Shown here one piece after another: positions 16,179 to 24,278 of a stretch of DNA of 64,000 bases (position 1 is its first letter; each line of letters opens with the position of its first letter). Both the position numbers and the translations under genes were made by a program. Below the pieces are notes generated by a model. It was not told the origin of the DNA, did not search any database, and saw only the letters and a program-made list of their open reading frames with translations. This DNA comes from Paenibacillus rhizophilus. GTDB taxonomy: Bacteria; Bacillota; Bacilli; Paenibacillales; Paenibacillaceae. The DNA lies in NCBI RefSeq assembly GCF_003854965.1, contig NZ_RQPI01000009.1, forward strand, positions 1 to 64,000, written 5' to 3'.

Positions 16179-17835
16179 GCTTCTCCGGGTACAGGAACTG
16201 ATAGGCCCGCAGCGCGACCTGAATCGATATACGGTTCTCCGGGGACATGAAGTCCTCGCCGAGCAGTTCGGTTATTTTGTCGAGCCGGTAGTACAGTGAT
16301 TGTCTGACGATGAACAGCTTGCGCGCCGCGATCTGCTTGGACCCGTCATGATCCAGGTAGACCCGGAGCGTCAGCAGCAGCTCGCTGCCCTTCTGCTGGT
16401 CGTGGTCGATCAGCGGGCCGAGATAGGTGCGGATAAAGTTCTGCAGCGTCGTGCCGTCGTTCAGGTTCAGCAGAAGCTGGAAGACGCCAAGCTCTTCGTA
16501 GAACAGGATCGGCTTCTGGTGACAGGGATAGAGTGAGAGCGCCTGCACCGCTTCGCGGTAGCCCGTAGGGGCCTTCTTCAGCTGGGTGTGCGACTTGCCG
16601 ACGCCGATCATCAGCTGAAGATCCTTCAGCTTCTCGTCGGAGCGGATGTTCTGCAGGGCTTCCAGCGCCTGCTGCAGCCGGGTCCGGCCGGGAAGTTTGG
16701 ACTGAATGTCCAATGCGATGACGGTCAAACGGTTGTTTTTCAGCGTAATCAGCGGCCGGAATGAATATTTCTCAAAAATGGAACGCAGGACGAGCGAAAG
16801 GTGAAATGTAATTGATTCCCATTCGTTCTCCGAGCTGTTCCATTTTACGTTTCGGGGATTTTCGATCTCGATCAGGCACACGCGGTAAGGCAGCTCGTTG
16901 ACGATGCCGAAATCCGGCCCAATCAGGCTCTTGAGCCGGTTCTCGTCGTCGATGCGCCCGTTGATCAATTCGTCGACCCACAGATTTTCGGAAAAAAGCT
17001 TGCGCTCCTCCATGTAGCGCGTGCGCAGCAGCTCCTGCGCGATGGACAGCGAGGCGGAGTCGAGCAGCAGACAGTCAAACTCCTGCGGCTTGTGGGGGCA
17101 GACCATCAGCAGGTAGGCCCAGGTCTGGTCGAGGGCGCCGACCGGTTTGAGCACGACGGTCTTGCCTCCCAATTCACGGAAGATGGGGGCCGCGTCCGGC
17201 TGGTGCACGCCCTCCATTTCCTCGTAAAAGGCCGAGAAGAAGCGCAGCAGCGGCCCCTGCTCCTCCGGCGACAGCGCGGGAAAGAACTGCGGCTTGCCCT
17301 GAAGCTGCATGTAGAGAATTTGCGTGCGCGTGCTTTTGGTCAGCAATTGAAGCACCTTAACCGTCCCCTGCGAAGTCAGCGTCAGCCGGTGGAATTCGCG
17401 GGAGATTCTCTCCAGCTCCTCAAGCATGCGGTGGTGTCGATTGATGATATGCGAATGAAGGTCGAGCGTAATATCGACGAACCGGACCGTGCGGTTGAAG
17501 ACGATGAGCGGGAAATCATGCTGGTTCGCCAGCGCGATCAGTTCCTCCGGTACGGAGCTGAAGTACGTGCCCAGCTCGATGCACAGACAGGCGGCGTTCT
17601 TTTGGATCAGGTATTCCAGAAATTCCAGGGAGGAAGGGAGATCGACACTCATCCCGATGCCCGTTGTAAGTATCATTTCCTGGCCGTGAATCAGGCTCTC
17701 GAAGCTGGAGCTTTCCAGCACATGCACCCAGCGGATCGCCCGGTCGAGCCCCGTGGCCCCTCCGACGACAGCCGCATCGGCAAACAGCGGTCTTTTCAGC
17801 GCTTCTCGAATGGTAAATACAAGTTCCCAGTCCAT
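16144..17835 (-). CDS. PucR family transcriptional regulator
   Basis: 563 residues from ATG 17835. The ATG two codons earlier touches the GGAGG directly, so the inner one (six-base spacing) is chosen. The N-terminal PucR domain (about 5-125) is seen in PLFADAAVVGGATGLDRAIRW-like sequence and EMILTTG; a GGDEF-like regulatory domain lies in the middle; the C-terminal PucR-type helix-turn-helix carries YLDHDGSKQIAARKLFIVRQ. PucR proteins activate purine, pyrimidine or other nitrogen-compound catabolism genes. Position between the aminotransferase and preT makes it the likely local regulator; palindromes in the 300-bp region toward preT are candidate sites. Confidence 0.88.
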   Translation of the reverse strand: MDWELVFTIREALKRPLFADAAVVGGATGLDRAIRWVHVLESSSFESLIHGQEMILTTGIGMSVDLPSSLEFLEYLIQKNAACLCIELGTYFSSVPEELIALANQHDFPLIVFNRTVRFVDITLDLHSHIINRHHRMLEELERISREFHRLTLTSQGTVKVLQLLTKSTRTQILYMQLQGKPQFFPALSPEEQGPLLRFFSAFYEEMEGVHQPDAAPIFRELGGKTVVLKPVGALDQTWAYLLMVCPHKPQEFDCLLLDSASLSIAQELLRTRYMEERKLFSENLWVDELINGRIDDENRLKSLIGPDFGIVNELPYRVCLIEIENPRNVKWNSSENEWESITFHLSLVLRSIFEKYSFRPLITLKNNRLTVIALDIQSKLPGRTRLQQALEALQNIRSDEKLKDLQLMIGVGKSHTQLKKAPTGYREAVQALSLYPCHQKPILFYEELGVFQLLLNLNDGTTLQNFIRTYLGPLIDHDQQKGSELLLTLRVYLDHDGSKQIAARKLFIVRQSLYYRLDKITELLGEDFMSPENRISIQVALRAYQFLYPEKLTPPSSRSLPL

Positions 17836-17927
17836 ACTCATCCTCCTTCTCTATGACGATGCCGCATTGCTTGTATTCTCGGAGTCATTCTCTGACGTTT
17901 CTCACGCGTAAAAAATACACTTTTGAA

Positions 17928-17946
17928 ATTAGACATTATGTCTAAT
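17928..17946. promoter_or_regulatory. Perfect palindrome in the pucR-preT region
   Basis: ATTAGACAT and ATGTCTAAT are perfect inverted repeats around a single T, 93 bp upstream of the PucR start. A likely dimer binding site, candidate for PucR autoregulation. Confidence 0.55.
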
Positions 17947-17984
17947 GTAACGAAAAATTGAATTGTCTATAGTTTGAATATAGA

Positions 17985-18005
17985 ATGTTAGGATAACTAA
18001 CCTAA
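17985..18005. promoter_or_regulatory. GTTAG/CTAAC palindrome upstream of preT
   Basis: ATGTTAG at 17985-17991 and TAACTAAC at 17994-18001 form a GTTAG-CTAAC inverted repeat that reuses the octamer found twice upstream of the importer operon (9228-9294). Confidence 0.5.
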
Positions 18006-18101
18006 ACAGGCAGGGATAAATAAGTTTTTAAGTGTTACAACTTATTTTACTATAGAAATCTGCCAAAGTAAGTAGAATTTTAAGGCAATAATCGTAACTG
18101 C

Positions 18102-18116
18102 GTTATATTATATAAC
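18102..18116. promoter_or_regulatory. AT-rich palindrome just before preT
   Basis: GTTATAT and ATATAAC are perfect inverted repeats around one T, about 22 bp upstream of the preT start and next to its GGGAGGG site. It may overlap a -10 box or be an operator. Confidence 0.4.
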
Positions 18117-18138
18117 ATATACTTGGGAGGGATCACCG

Positions 18139-19530
18139 ATGGAACCTACATCTCCGAAAGCCTTTTTTTCACCCGACATGTTTATGCGCAATTTTGCCGA
18201 AGCCGAGCCGGGACTTACCCGCAAAGGCGCTGCCGAAGAGTCCAACCGATGTCTCTATTGCTATGACGCCCCTTGTATCAAGGCTTGCCCGACGGGTATT
18301 AACATTCCTTCCTTTATTAAACGCATAGCCACGGACAACCTGAGAGGCGCCGCGCATACGATTATGGATTCCAATCCGGTCGGCGCAAGCTGCGCCCGCG
18401 TCTGCCCGACCGAAGAGCTGTGCGAGGGCGCCTGCGTGCTGAATGACGCCTCCGAGCCGATTGAGATCGGTCTGCTCCAGCGTTATGCGACGGATTGGGC
18501 GATGGAGAATGATGTCCAGCTGTTCACGGCGGGTTCTCCCAACGGGAAAAGGGTTGCCGTGATCGGCGGCGGTCCGGCCGGACTGTCGGCCGCCAGAGAG
18601 CTGGCCCGCGAAGGCTTCGCCGCCGTTATTTATGAAGCGAGGGAGCTGGCCGGAGGATTGGACACGCACGGCATCGTTTCCTTCCGGCTGCCGCAGTCCG
18701 TCTCCCTGTGGGAGGTTGAGCAGGTGAAGAAGCTCGGCGTTGAAATCCGCACGGGCGTCAAGGTCGGCACGGATGTAACGGTCGAGGAGCTGAAGTCGGA
18801 GTATGACGCGATCGTGCTCGCCGCCGGCATGGGCTATGTTCCCGAGCTTGGCATCCCGGGCGAAGAACTGGCCGGCGTATATGACGCGATCAAGCTGGTG
18901 GAATCGACCAAGACGGGCGTCTCCAACCTGCAGCTGACCGGGCAGCGCGTCGCCGTTATCGGCGCGGGCAACACGGCGGTCGACGCCGCGACCTGCTCCG
19001 TGCGGCTCGGCGCGGCCAATGTGAAGATGGTCTACCGCCGAACCCGCGAGGAGATGACAGCCTACGACTTCGAATACGAATTCGCCAAGCAGGAGGGCGT
19101 CGAGTTCAACTGGTTGACGCTGCCAAAGCGCATTGTCGGCGACGGACTCGGCAATGTGACGGGCCTGGAATGCGTAACCATGAAGCTTACCGGCGAGACC
19201 GGCAGCGACGGCAGGCTTAAGCCGATGCCGGTGGAAGGCTCCGAATTCATCATGCCGGTGGACGCCGTCGTGTTGGCAATCGGCCAGAAGCGCCATACCG
19301 GCCTGATCGAGCATCTCGGTCTTGAGCATGAATGGGGCGTCGTGAAGATTGATGAAACGACCCACCGTACTTCCGATCCGCTAATTTTTGCCGCGGGCGA
19401 TATCGTCTTCGGCTTTGGAAAGGGCGAAGCGATGGTGGTGTCGGCGGCTCAGCAGGGCAAAACGGCCGCCCACGCGATTATTAAGCAATTCTTGCCGCAG
19501 CAGGACAGCGTTGTCGGCTCGGCTGTATAA
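18139..19530 (+). CDS. preT: NAD-dependent dihydropyrimidine dehydrogenase subunit PreT
   Basis: 463 residues. The N-terminal alpha-helical domain carries eight Cys (38, 41, 46, 50, 85, 89, 95, 99) for two iron-sulfur clusters. FAD-binding VIGGGPAGLS is at 141-150 and an NAD-binding VIGAGNTAVDAA near 272. A C-terminal FAD segment ends AAGDIVFGFGKGEAMVVSA. It passes electrons from NADH to PreA for reduction of uracil/thymine to dihydro forms (or the reverse). It is the glutamate-synthase-beta-like half of mammalian DPD. GGGAGGG precedes ATG 18139; preA follows after 30 bp. Length and motifs are normal. Confidence 0.93.
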   Translation: MEPTSPKAFFSPDMFMRNFAEAEPGLTRKGAAEESNRCLYCYDAPCIKACPTGINIPSFIKRIATDNLRGAAHTIMDSNPVGASCARVCPTEELCEGACVLNDASEPIEIGLLQRYATDWAMENDVQLFTAGSPNGKRVAVIGGGPAGLSAARELAREGFAAVIYEARELAGGLDTHGIVSFRLPQSVSLWEVEQVKKLGVEIRTGVKVGTDVTVEELKSEYDAIVLAAGMGYVPELGIPGEELAGVYDAIKLVESTKTGVSNLQLTGQRVAVIGAGNTAVDAATCSVRLGAANVKMVYRRTREEMTAYDFEYEFAKQEGVEFNWLTLPKRIVGDGLGNVTGLECVTMKLTGETGSDGRLKPMPVEGSEFIMPVDAVVLAIGQKRHTGLIEHLGLEHEWGVVKIDETTHRTSDPLIFAAGDIVFGFGKGEAMVVSAAQQGKTAAHAIIKQFLPQQDSVVGSAV

Positions 19531-19560
19531 CCATATATTTTACCAGGGAGGGAATTAACA

Positions 19561-20850
19561 ATGGCAGATTTGAGTATTAATCTCGCAGGGATCAAGTCGC
19601 CCAATCCGTTCTGGCTGGCCTCCGCGCCGCCTACCAATACAGGCTATCAGGTGCAGCGCGCTTTTGAAGCGGGCTGGGGCGGAGCCGTATGGAAGACGCT
19701 TGGCGATCCGATCATCAACACGTCCTCGCGCTTTGCCGCCGTTAATTTTAACGGGCAGCGCGTGGCGGGCTTCAACAACATCGAACTGATCACGGACCGT
19801 CCGCTTGATGTCAACCTGAAGGAAATCTATGAAACGAAGAAGAGATTTCCGAATCATGCCGTAATCGCCTCCCTGATGGTGGAACCCACACAGGAGAAGT
19901 GGCATGAAATCGTCAAAAGAGTCGAGGATGTCGGAGTCGACGGCCTTGAGCTGAACTTCGGCTGTCCGCACGGGATGGCTGAGCGCGGCATGGGCGCCGC
20001 TTCCGGCCAGCAGCCCGATCTCGTCGAGGCGCAGACGTACTGGGTCAAGGAGGTAGCGACTACGCCCGTGATCGTGAAGCTGACCCCCAACATTACCGAT
20101 ATCACGGTGACGGCCCGCCACGCCGTCAAGGGAGGCGCCGACGCGATCAGTCTGATCAACACGATCAACAGTCTCGCGGGAGTGGACATCCATACGTGGA
20201 ACACGATCCCCCATATCGGCGGTAAGGGAGCTCATGGCGGTTACTGCGGCCCGGCCGTCAAGCCGATCGCGCTGAACATGGTTGCCGAATGCGCCCGGCA
20301 CCCCGAGGTCACCGTTCCGATCTCCGGCATCGGCGGCATTTCCACCTGGCAGGACGTCGTCGAATTTATGCTGATGGGCTCAACCGCGATCCAGGTGTGT
20401 ACGGCGGCCATGCATCACGGCTTCCGCATCGTCGAGGAAATGATCGACGGCCTGAACAATTATTTGGATGAGAAGGGCCTCGCATCCGTGACCGAGCTGA
20501 CCGGCAAGTCGGTGTCCAAATATTCGAACTGGGGCGACCTTAACCTTAACTATAAAGTGGTTGCCCGGATCAATGAGGACAACTGCATCAACTGCAACAA
20601 ATGCCACATTGCCTGCGAGGACACCTCGCATCAATGCATCGATATGCTGACCAATGCGGAAGGCAAGGCGATTCTTCAGGTGCGCGAGGAAGATTGCGTC
20701 GGCTGCAACCTGTGCTCCATCGTCTGTCCGGCGGAAGGCGCCATCGACATGGTGGAGGTGGACAGCGGCCTGCCTCCGATGACTTGGAACGAGCGCCAAC
20801 GCGTCGTCGGCAGCTTGAGCGGTTCTTATTCCAAAGCGGAGGTGCTTTAA
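19561..20850 (+). CDS. preA: NAD-dependent dihydropyrimidine dehydrogenase subunit PreA
   Basis: 429 residues. A dihydroorotate-dehydrogenase-like FMN TIM barrel (1-310) contains NFGCPHGMAERGMG (132-145) with the catalytic Cys135; the residue before it is Gly where mammalian DPD has Ser. A ferredoxin tail holds two 4Fe-4S motifs: Cys342, 345, 348, 352 and Cys379, 382, 385, 389. It forms the active site for pyrimidine ring reduction with PreT. RBS GGGAGGG before ATG 19561. It ends 2 bp before the dihydropyrimidinase gene, whose RBS lies inside the preA end. A large open frame from 20601 in another register is just an upstream extension of the next gene. Confidence 0.93.
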   Translation: MADLSINLAGIKSPNPFWLASAPPTNTGYQVQRAFEAGWGGAVWKTLGDPIINTSSRFAAVNFNGQRVAGFNNIELITDRPLDVNLKEIYETKKRFPNHAVIASLMVEPTQEKWHEIVKRVEDVGVDGLELNFGCPHGMAERGMGAASGQQPDLVEAQTYWVKEVATTPVIVKLTPNITDITVTARHAVKGGADAISLINTINSLAGVDIHTWNTIPHIGGKGAHGGYCGPAVKPIALNMVAECARHPEVTVPISGIGGISTWQDVVEFMLMGSTAIQVCTAAMHHGFRIVEEMIDGLNNYLDEKGLASVTELTGKSVSKYSNWGDLNLNYKVVARINEDNCINCNKCHIACEDTSHQCIDMLTNAEGKAILQVREEDCVGCNLCSIVCPAEGAIDMVEVDSGLPPMTWNERQRVVGSLSGSYSKAEVL

Positions 20851-20852
20851 GG

Positions 20853-22280
20853 ATGAAGAAGATCATCAAGAACGGAACGATTGTAACGGCAGCGGACACG
20901 TTTACCGGAGATGTCGCCATCGAGAACGGAATCATTACGGAAATCGGACTTAACCTGCAAGGGGACGGCGCCGAGATCATCGACGCTTCCGGCTGCTACG
21001 TCTTCCCGGGCGGCGTCGATCCGCATACGCATCTGGATATGCCGTTCGGCGGCACCGTGACGGCCGACGACTTCGAGACCGGCACCATCGCCGCTGCCTA
21101 TGGCGGCACGACGACGGTAATCGACTTCTGCCTGACCAGCAAGGGGCTGCCCCTTCAGCAGGCGGTGAATACCTGGCATGAGAAGTCGCAGGACAAAGCC
21201 GTGATCGACTACAGCTTCCACCTCATGGTGTCCGAGCTGAACGACAAGGTGCTCGCGGAGCTGCCGCAAATCATCGAGAACGAAGGCATCACCTCCCTTA
21301 AAGTGTTTATGGCTTATAAAAATGTGCTTCAAGCCGACGACGGCACACTCTTCAAGACGCTCCAGGCCGCCAAAAAAGAAGGCGCGCTCGTCATGGTCCA
21401 CGCCGAGAACGGCGATGTCATCGACTATCTCGTGAGCACGGCGCTGGCCGAGGGCAATACCGATCCGATCTATCATGCGCTGACCCGGCCGCCGGAACTT
21501 GAGGGCGAGGCCACGGGCCGCGCCGCCTATCTGACCGAGCTGACCGACTCGCAGCTCTATGTCGTGCATGTAACCTGCGCCGAAGCGGCGTGGAAGATCG
21601 AGGAGGCCCGCAAGAAAGGGCTGCGCGTCTATGGCGAGACCTGCCCGCAGTATCTTGTGCTTGACCAGACCGCGCTGGAAAAGCCGGACTTCGAAGGAGC
21701 CAAATACGTCTGGTCACCGCCGCTGCGTGAGCAGTGGAACCAGGACGTGCTGTGGAAATCCCTCTGGAACGGCAGTCTGCAGACCATCGGCTCCGACCAA
21801 TGCTCCTTTAACTTCAAGGGCCAGAAGGAGCTGGGCCTTGGCGATTTCTCGAAAATTCCGAACGGGGGGCCGACGATTGAAGACCGGTTCACCATTTTGT
21901 ATTCCGAAGGCGTGGAAAAAGGCCGCATCTCGCTGAACAAGTTCGTGGATATTATCTCGACTACCAGCGCGAAGCTGTTCGGCCTGTTCCCGCAAAAAGG
22001 GACGATCGCCGTGGGCAGTGACGCCGATGTCGTCATTTTCGATCCTGCCGTGCAGCGGACCCTTTCCGCTGAAACCCATCATATGAACGTCGACTATAAC
22101 GCCTTTGAAGGCTTCGAGGTCAAGGGAGAACCGGTATCCGTGCTGAGCCGCGGCGAGTTTGTCATCCGCGACAAGAAGTTCGTGGGCAAGGCAGGCACCG
22201 GCAAGTATTTGCACCGCAAACGGTTCGGAACTGCTCCGGCTCTTCCGGCCAAAGCTGAGGTAAGCGGAGGGGTGATTTAA
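20853..22280 (+). CDS. hydA: Dihydropyrimidinase (D-hydantoinase family)
   Basis: 475 residues from ATG 20853, placed by GGAGG at 20838-20842 and full match to family length. Cyclic amidohydrolase with all metal ligands in the standard numbering: His58 and His60 (DPHTH), carboxylated Lys150 (SLKVFMAYK), His183, His239 (VVHVTC), Asp315 (GSDQCSF). It opens dihydrouracil or dihydrothymine to N-carbamoyl-beta-alanine or its methyl homologue. It follows preA by 2 bp and its stop overlaps the start of a 73-residue gene (TAATG). The next enzyme of the pathway, beta-ureidopropionase, is not in the window. Confidence 0.94.
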   Translation: MKKIIKNGTIVTAADTFTGDVAIENGIITEIGLNLQGDGAEIIDASGCYVFPGGVDPHTHLDMPFGGTVTADDFETGTIAAAYGGTTTVIDFCLTSKGLPLQQAVNTWHEKSQDKAVIDYSFHLMVSELNDKVLAELPQIIENEGITSLKVFMAYKNVLQADDGTLFKTLQAAKKEGALVMVHAENGDVIDYLVSTALAEGNTDPIYHALTRPPELEGEATGRAAYLTELTDSQLYVVHVTCAEAAWKIEEARKKGLRVYGETCPQYLVLDQTALEKPDFEGAKYVWSPPLREQWNQDVLWKSLWNGSLQTIGSDQCSFNFKGQKELGLGDFSKIPNGGPTIEDRFTILYSEGVEKGRISLNKFVDIISTTSAKLFGLFPQKGTIAVGSDADVVIFDPAVQRTLSAETHHMNVDYNAFEGFEVKGEPVSVLSRGEFVIRDKKFVGKAGTGKYLHRKRFGTAPALPAKAEVSGGVI

Positions 22281-22501
22281 TGTCCGCATATGATGATTTC
22301 GCCAAAGAGAAGCAGGAAATCGACAGTCTGCTGCTACAGGGATATACCGTTACCGGTATGCTGGAAACCCTGGATGGAGCCAAAGTGAAGTTTGACGGAG
22401 GAGAGCCGGGCGAAGGAAGCGAAGAGCTGCTGCTTCTGACGGCGGACGCCCGGAAATATGTGACGACGCTGGTTTTTGCCGGATTGCAGAAGGCGCAGTA
22501 G
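22280..22501 (+). CDS. Small acidic protein coupled to dihydropyrimidinase, unknown function
   Basis: 73 residues, acidic, starting MSAYDDFAKEKQEIDSLL. No membrane segment, Cys motif or domain that I recognise; the order looks helical at the start, then a short beta-rich core around VTGMLETLDGAKVKFDG, then a helix. It is very likely a real gene: a strong GGAGGGG site precedes it, its ATG overlaps the hydA stop by one base, and a terminator follows 21 bp after its stop. Coupling suggests a partner or regulator of the dihydropyrimidinase/PreTA complex, which is inference only. Confidence 0.75.
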   Translation: MSAYDDFAKEKQEIDSLLLQGYTVTGMLETLDGAKVKFDGGEPGEGSEELLLLTADARKYVTTLVFAGLQKAQ

Positions 22502-22521
22502 CCATCTTCCCAACTCAAGAG

Positions 22522-22558
22522 AAGCGTACACCGGGAAACCCCGGGGGTACGCTTTTTT
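22522..22558 (+). terminator. Intrinsic terminator of the pre-hydA operon
   Basis: AAGCGTAC and CCGGG (22522-22535) pair with CCGGG and GTACGCTT (22541-22554), followed by a run of T to 22558. Confidence 0.85.
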
Positions 22559-22599
22559 GGCGAAAACTGATTTTCTGAAAAGGAAGCTGAAAATGGCGA

Positions 22600-22628
22600 T
22601 TGACATCCATTAACGAATATTCTATATT
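22600..22628 (+). promoter_or_regulatory. Strong sigma-A promoter of metNIQ
   Basis: TTGACA (22600-22605) and TATATT (22623-22628) with a 17-bp spacer. Transcription should begin near 22635, giving a leader of about 130 nt. Confidence 0.8.
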
Positions 22629-22687
22629 ATTGATTATCGATTAAACACATTGAATTAATAGGAATTTTTGATTGACCAGTTGTCTGG

Positions 22688-22735
22688 AAATCAAGCCGAG
22701 TGACGCCGCCCAGGCGAAGAGGCTTGATTTTTTTT
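22688..22735 (+). terminator. Hairpin with U-run in the metN leader (possible attenuator)
   Basis: AAATCAAGCC (22688-22697) pairs with GGCTTGATTT (22721-22730), enclosing CGCC/GGCG, and runs into eight T. It is a complete intrinsic terminator 29 bp before the metN start and downstream of the promoter. A small CCAG-TTGT-CTGG inverted repeat (22677-22688) overlaps its base. No S-box or T-box sequence is visible in the roughly 50 nt between the start site and the hairpin. Confidence 0.65.
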
Positions 22736-22763
22736 ATTTTCTGGAAAGAAGGTCGGTTCGGGC

Positions 22764-23564
22764 ATGATCACCGTGACTAATCTGAACAAGAGTTACTTCA
22801 CTCGCAGCGGAACGGTTCCGGCGCTTACGGATATTAATCTGCATATCGAAAAAGGAGAAATATTCGGCATTATCGGCTTCAGCGGCGCCGGGAAATCCAC
22901 GCTGATCCGCTGTCTGAACCGGCTCGAGGAGCCGGATTCGGGCAGCATTGTGATCGGCGAGACGGTCATCACCGAGCTGAGAGAGCGTGAACTGCGGCTG
23001 GCCCGCCGCAAGATCGGAATGATTTTTCAGCAGTTTAATTTGTTTGATTCCAAAACGGTCTTTGAAAATGTCGCTTTTCCGCTGAAGGTGGCGGGCTATA
23101 CGAAGCCGGAGGTGAAGCGGCGCGTCGGGGAGATTCTGGATCTGGTCAAGCTTGACAACAAGGCCGGCAGCTACCCCTCCCAGCTGAGCGGGGGACAGAA
23201 GCAGCGGGTTGGCATAGCAAGGGCGCTGGCCGGGGAGCCGGACGTGCTGCTGTCGGACGAAGCGACCTCGGCGCTCGATCCGCAGACAACCTATTCCATT
23301 CTGGAGCTGCTCGGGGATATTAACCGCAACCTGGGCCTTACCATTGTGCTGATTACGCATGAGATGGATGTTCTTCGCCACATTTGCAGCGGTGCTGCCG
23401 TGATTGAGGCGGGACGCATCGTCGAGAGCGCTCCTGTCCGGCAGCTGTTCCATGACCCGCAAAGCGATACGGCCAAGCGGTTCGCCGGGATTTTCGACTT
23501 CTACAAGAGCGGACAGCATGGAAACATTCCGGAACGGGCGGAAAAGGAGGTTGTGCTGCGATGA
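22764..23564 (+). CDS. metN: Methionine ABC transporter ATPase MetN
   Basis: 266 residues. Walker A GFSGAGKST, Q-loop FQQFN, signature LSGGQKQRV, Walker B VLLSDEATSALDP, H-loop ITHEMD. The sequence is MetN class, but shorter than the roughly 340-residue form: the C-terminal ACT-like domain that senses methionine is missing, leaving a short tail. It overlaps metI by 4 bp (ATGA). With MetI and MetQ it forms a D/L-methionine importer; the substrate is inferred from family and the NlpA-type binding protein. Control is probably through the leader hairpin upstream. Confidence 0.87.
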   Translation: MITVTNLNKSYFTRSGTVPALTDINLHIEKGEIFGIIGFSGAGKSTLIRCLNRLEEPDSGSIVIGETVITELRERELRLARRKIGMIFQQFNLFDSKTVFENVAFPLKVAGYTKPEVKRRVGEILDLVKLDNKAGSYPSQLSGGQKQRVGIARALAGEPDVLLSDEATSALDPQTTYSILELLGDINRNLGLTIVLITHEMDVLRHICSGAAVIEAGRIVESAPVRQLFHDPQSDTAKRFAGIFDFYKSGQHGNIPERAEKEVVLR

Positions 23565-24229
23565 GAGATGATCTGGCCGGGTTGCTGTGGGAAGGATTGC
23601 GGGAGACGCTGTATATGGTGGCGTGGTCGTCGGTCTTCGCGCTGTTTCTGGGCACGCTGCTCGGGATCACGCTGGTGGTTACGGAGAAGGGAGGAATCCT
23701 CGCCGCTCCCGGAGTCAACCGGATAATCGGCACCGCAATTAACGGCGTGCGCTCGATACCGTTTATCATCCTGATTGTGCTTCTGCTGCCTTTATCCCGG
23801 CTGATTGTGGGTACAACGCTCGGCCCGACGGCGGCGATCGTCTCTTTATCCATCGGCGCGGCCCCGTTTCTGGGACGAATCATCGAAAATGCCCTGCGCG
23901 AAGTGGAGGACGGCAAGATCGAAGCGGCCAAATCGGTCGGCGCGGGGCCGTTCACCATTATCTTTCAGGTAGTCATTCCCGAGGCGCTTCCCGCGCTTAT
24001 TCGGGGGATGACGATCGCTGTTATTTCCATCACCGAATTCACGGCGGTAGCGGGAGCCATCGGCGCGGGAGGACTGGGGAGCCTGGCGATCCGCTTCGGC
24101 TATCAACGGTTCCGAACCGATATTTTGCTCGGGACGGTCCTTCTCATCATTCTGATTGTGCAGCTTCTCCAATGGTCCGGTGACTATATCGCCCGTTCCA
24201 TTGACCGGAGACGCTGTAAGAACGGTTAG
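23561..24229 (+). CDS. metI: Methionine ABC transporter permease MetI
   Basis: 222 residues, five to six membrane segments, normal MetI length. The coupling loop reads IEAAKSVGAGPFTIIFQVVI followed by PEALP. A conserved NGVRSIPFIIL stretch near 67-77 is typical of MetI. The ATG overlaps the metN stop by four bases and has GGAGG upstream, so the two subunits are translationally coupled. metQ follows 49 bp later. Confidence 0.9.
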   Translation: MRDDLAGLLWEGLRETLYMVAWSSVFALFLGTLLGITLVVTEKGGILAAPGVNRIIGTAINGVRSIPFIILIVLLLPLSRLIVGTTLGPTAAIVSLSIGAAPFLGRIIENALREVEDGKIEAAKSVGAGPFTIIFQVVIPEALPALIRGMTIAVISITEFTAVAGAIGAGGLGSLAIRFGYQRFRTDILLGTVLLIILIVQLLQWSGDYIARSIDRRRCKNG

Positions 24230-24278
24230 AGCGTATTACTTTTTTTACATACATATTTCAGAGAAAGCAGGGATTGGG

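Noticed and set aside
18169..19365. 398-codon minus-strand frame inside preT
   Set aside because: Antisense shadow; preT is intact with clear cofactor motifs.
20601..20852. Upstream extension of the dihydropyrimidinase frame
   Set aside because: Overlaps the preA ferredoxin tail, Arg/Gly-rich, and a good RBS and family-matching start exist at 20853.
22635..22763. S-box (SAM-I) or T-box riboswitch before metN
   Set aside because: The leader is too short and has none of the conserved S-box or T-box sequence; only a terminator-like hairpin is seen.
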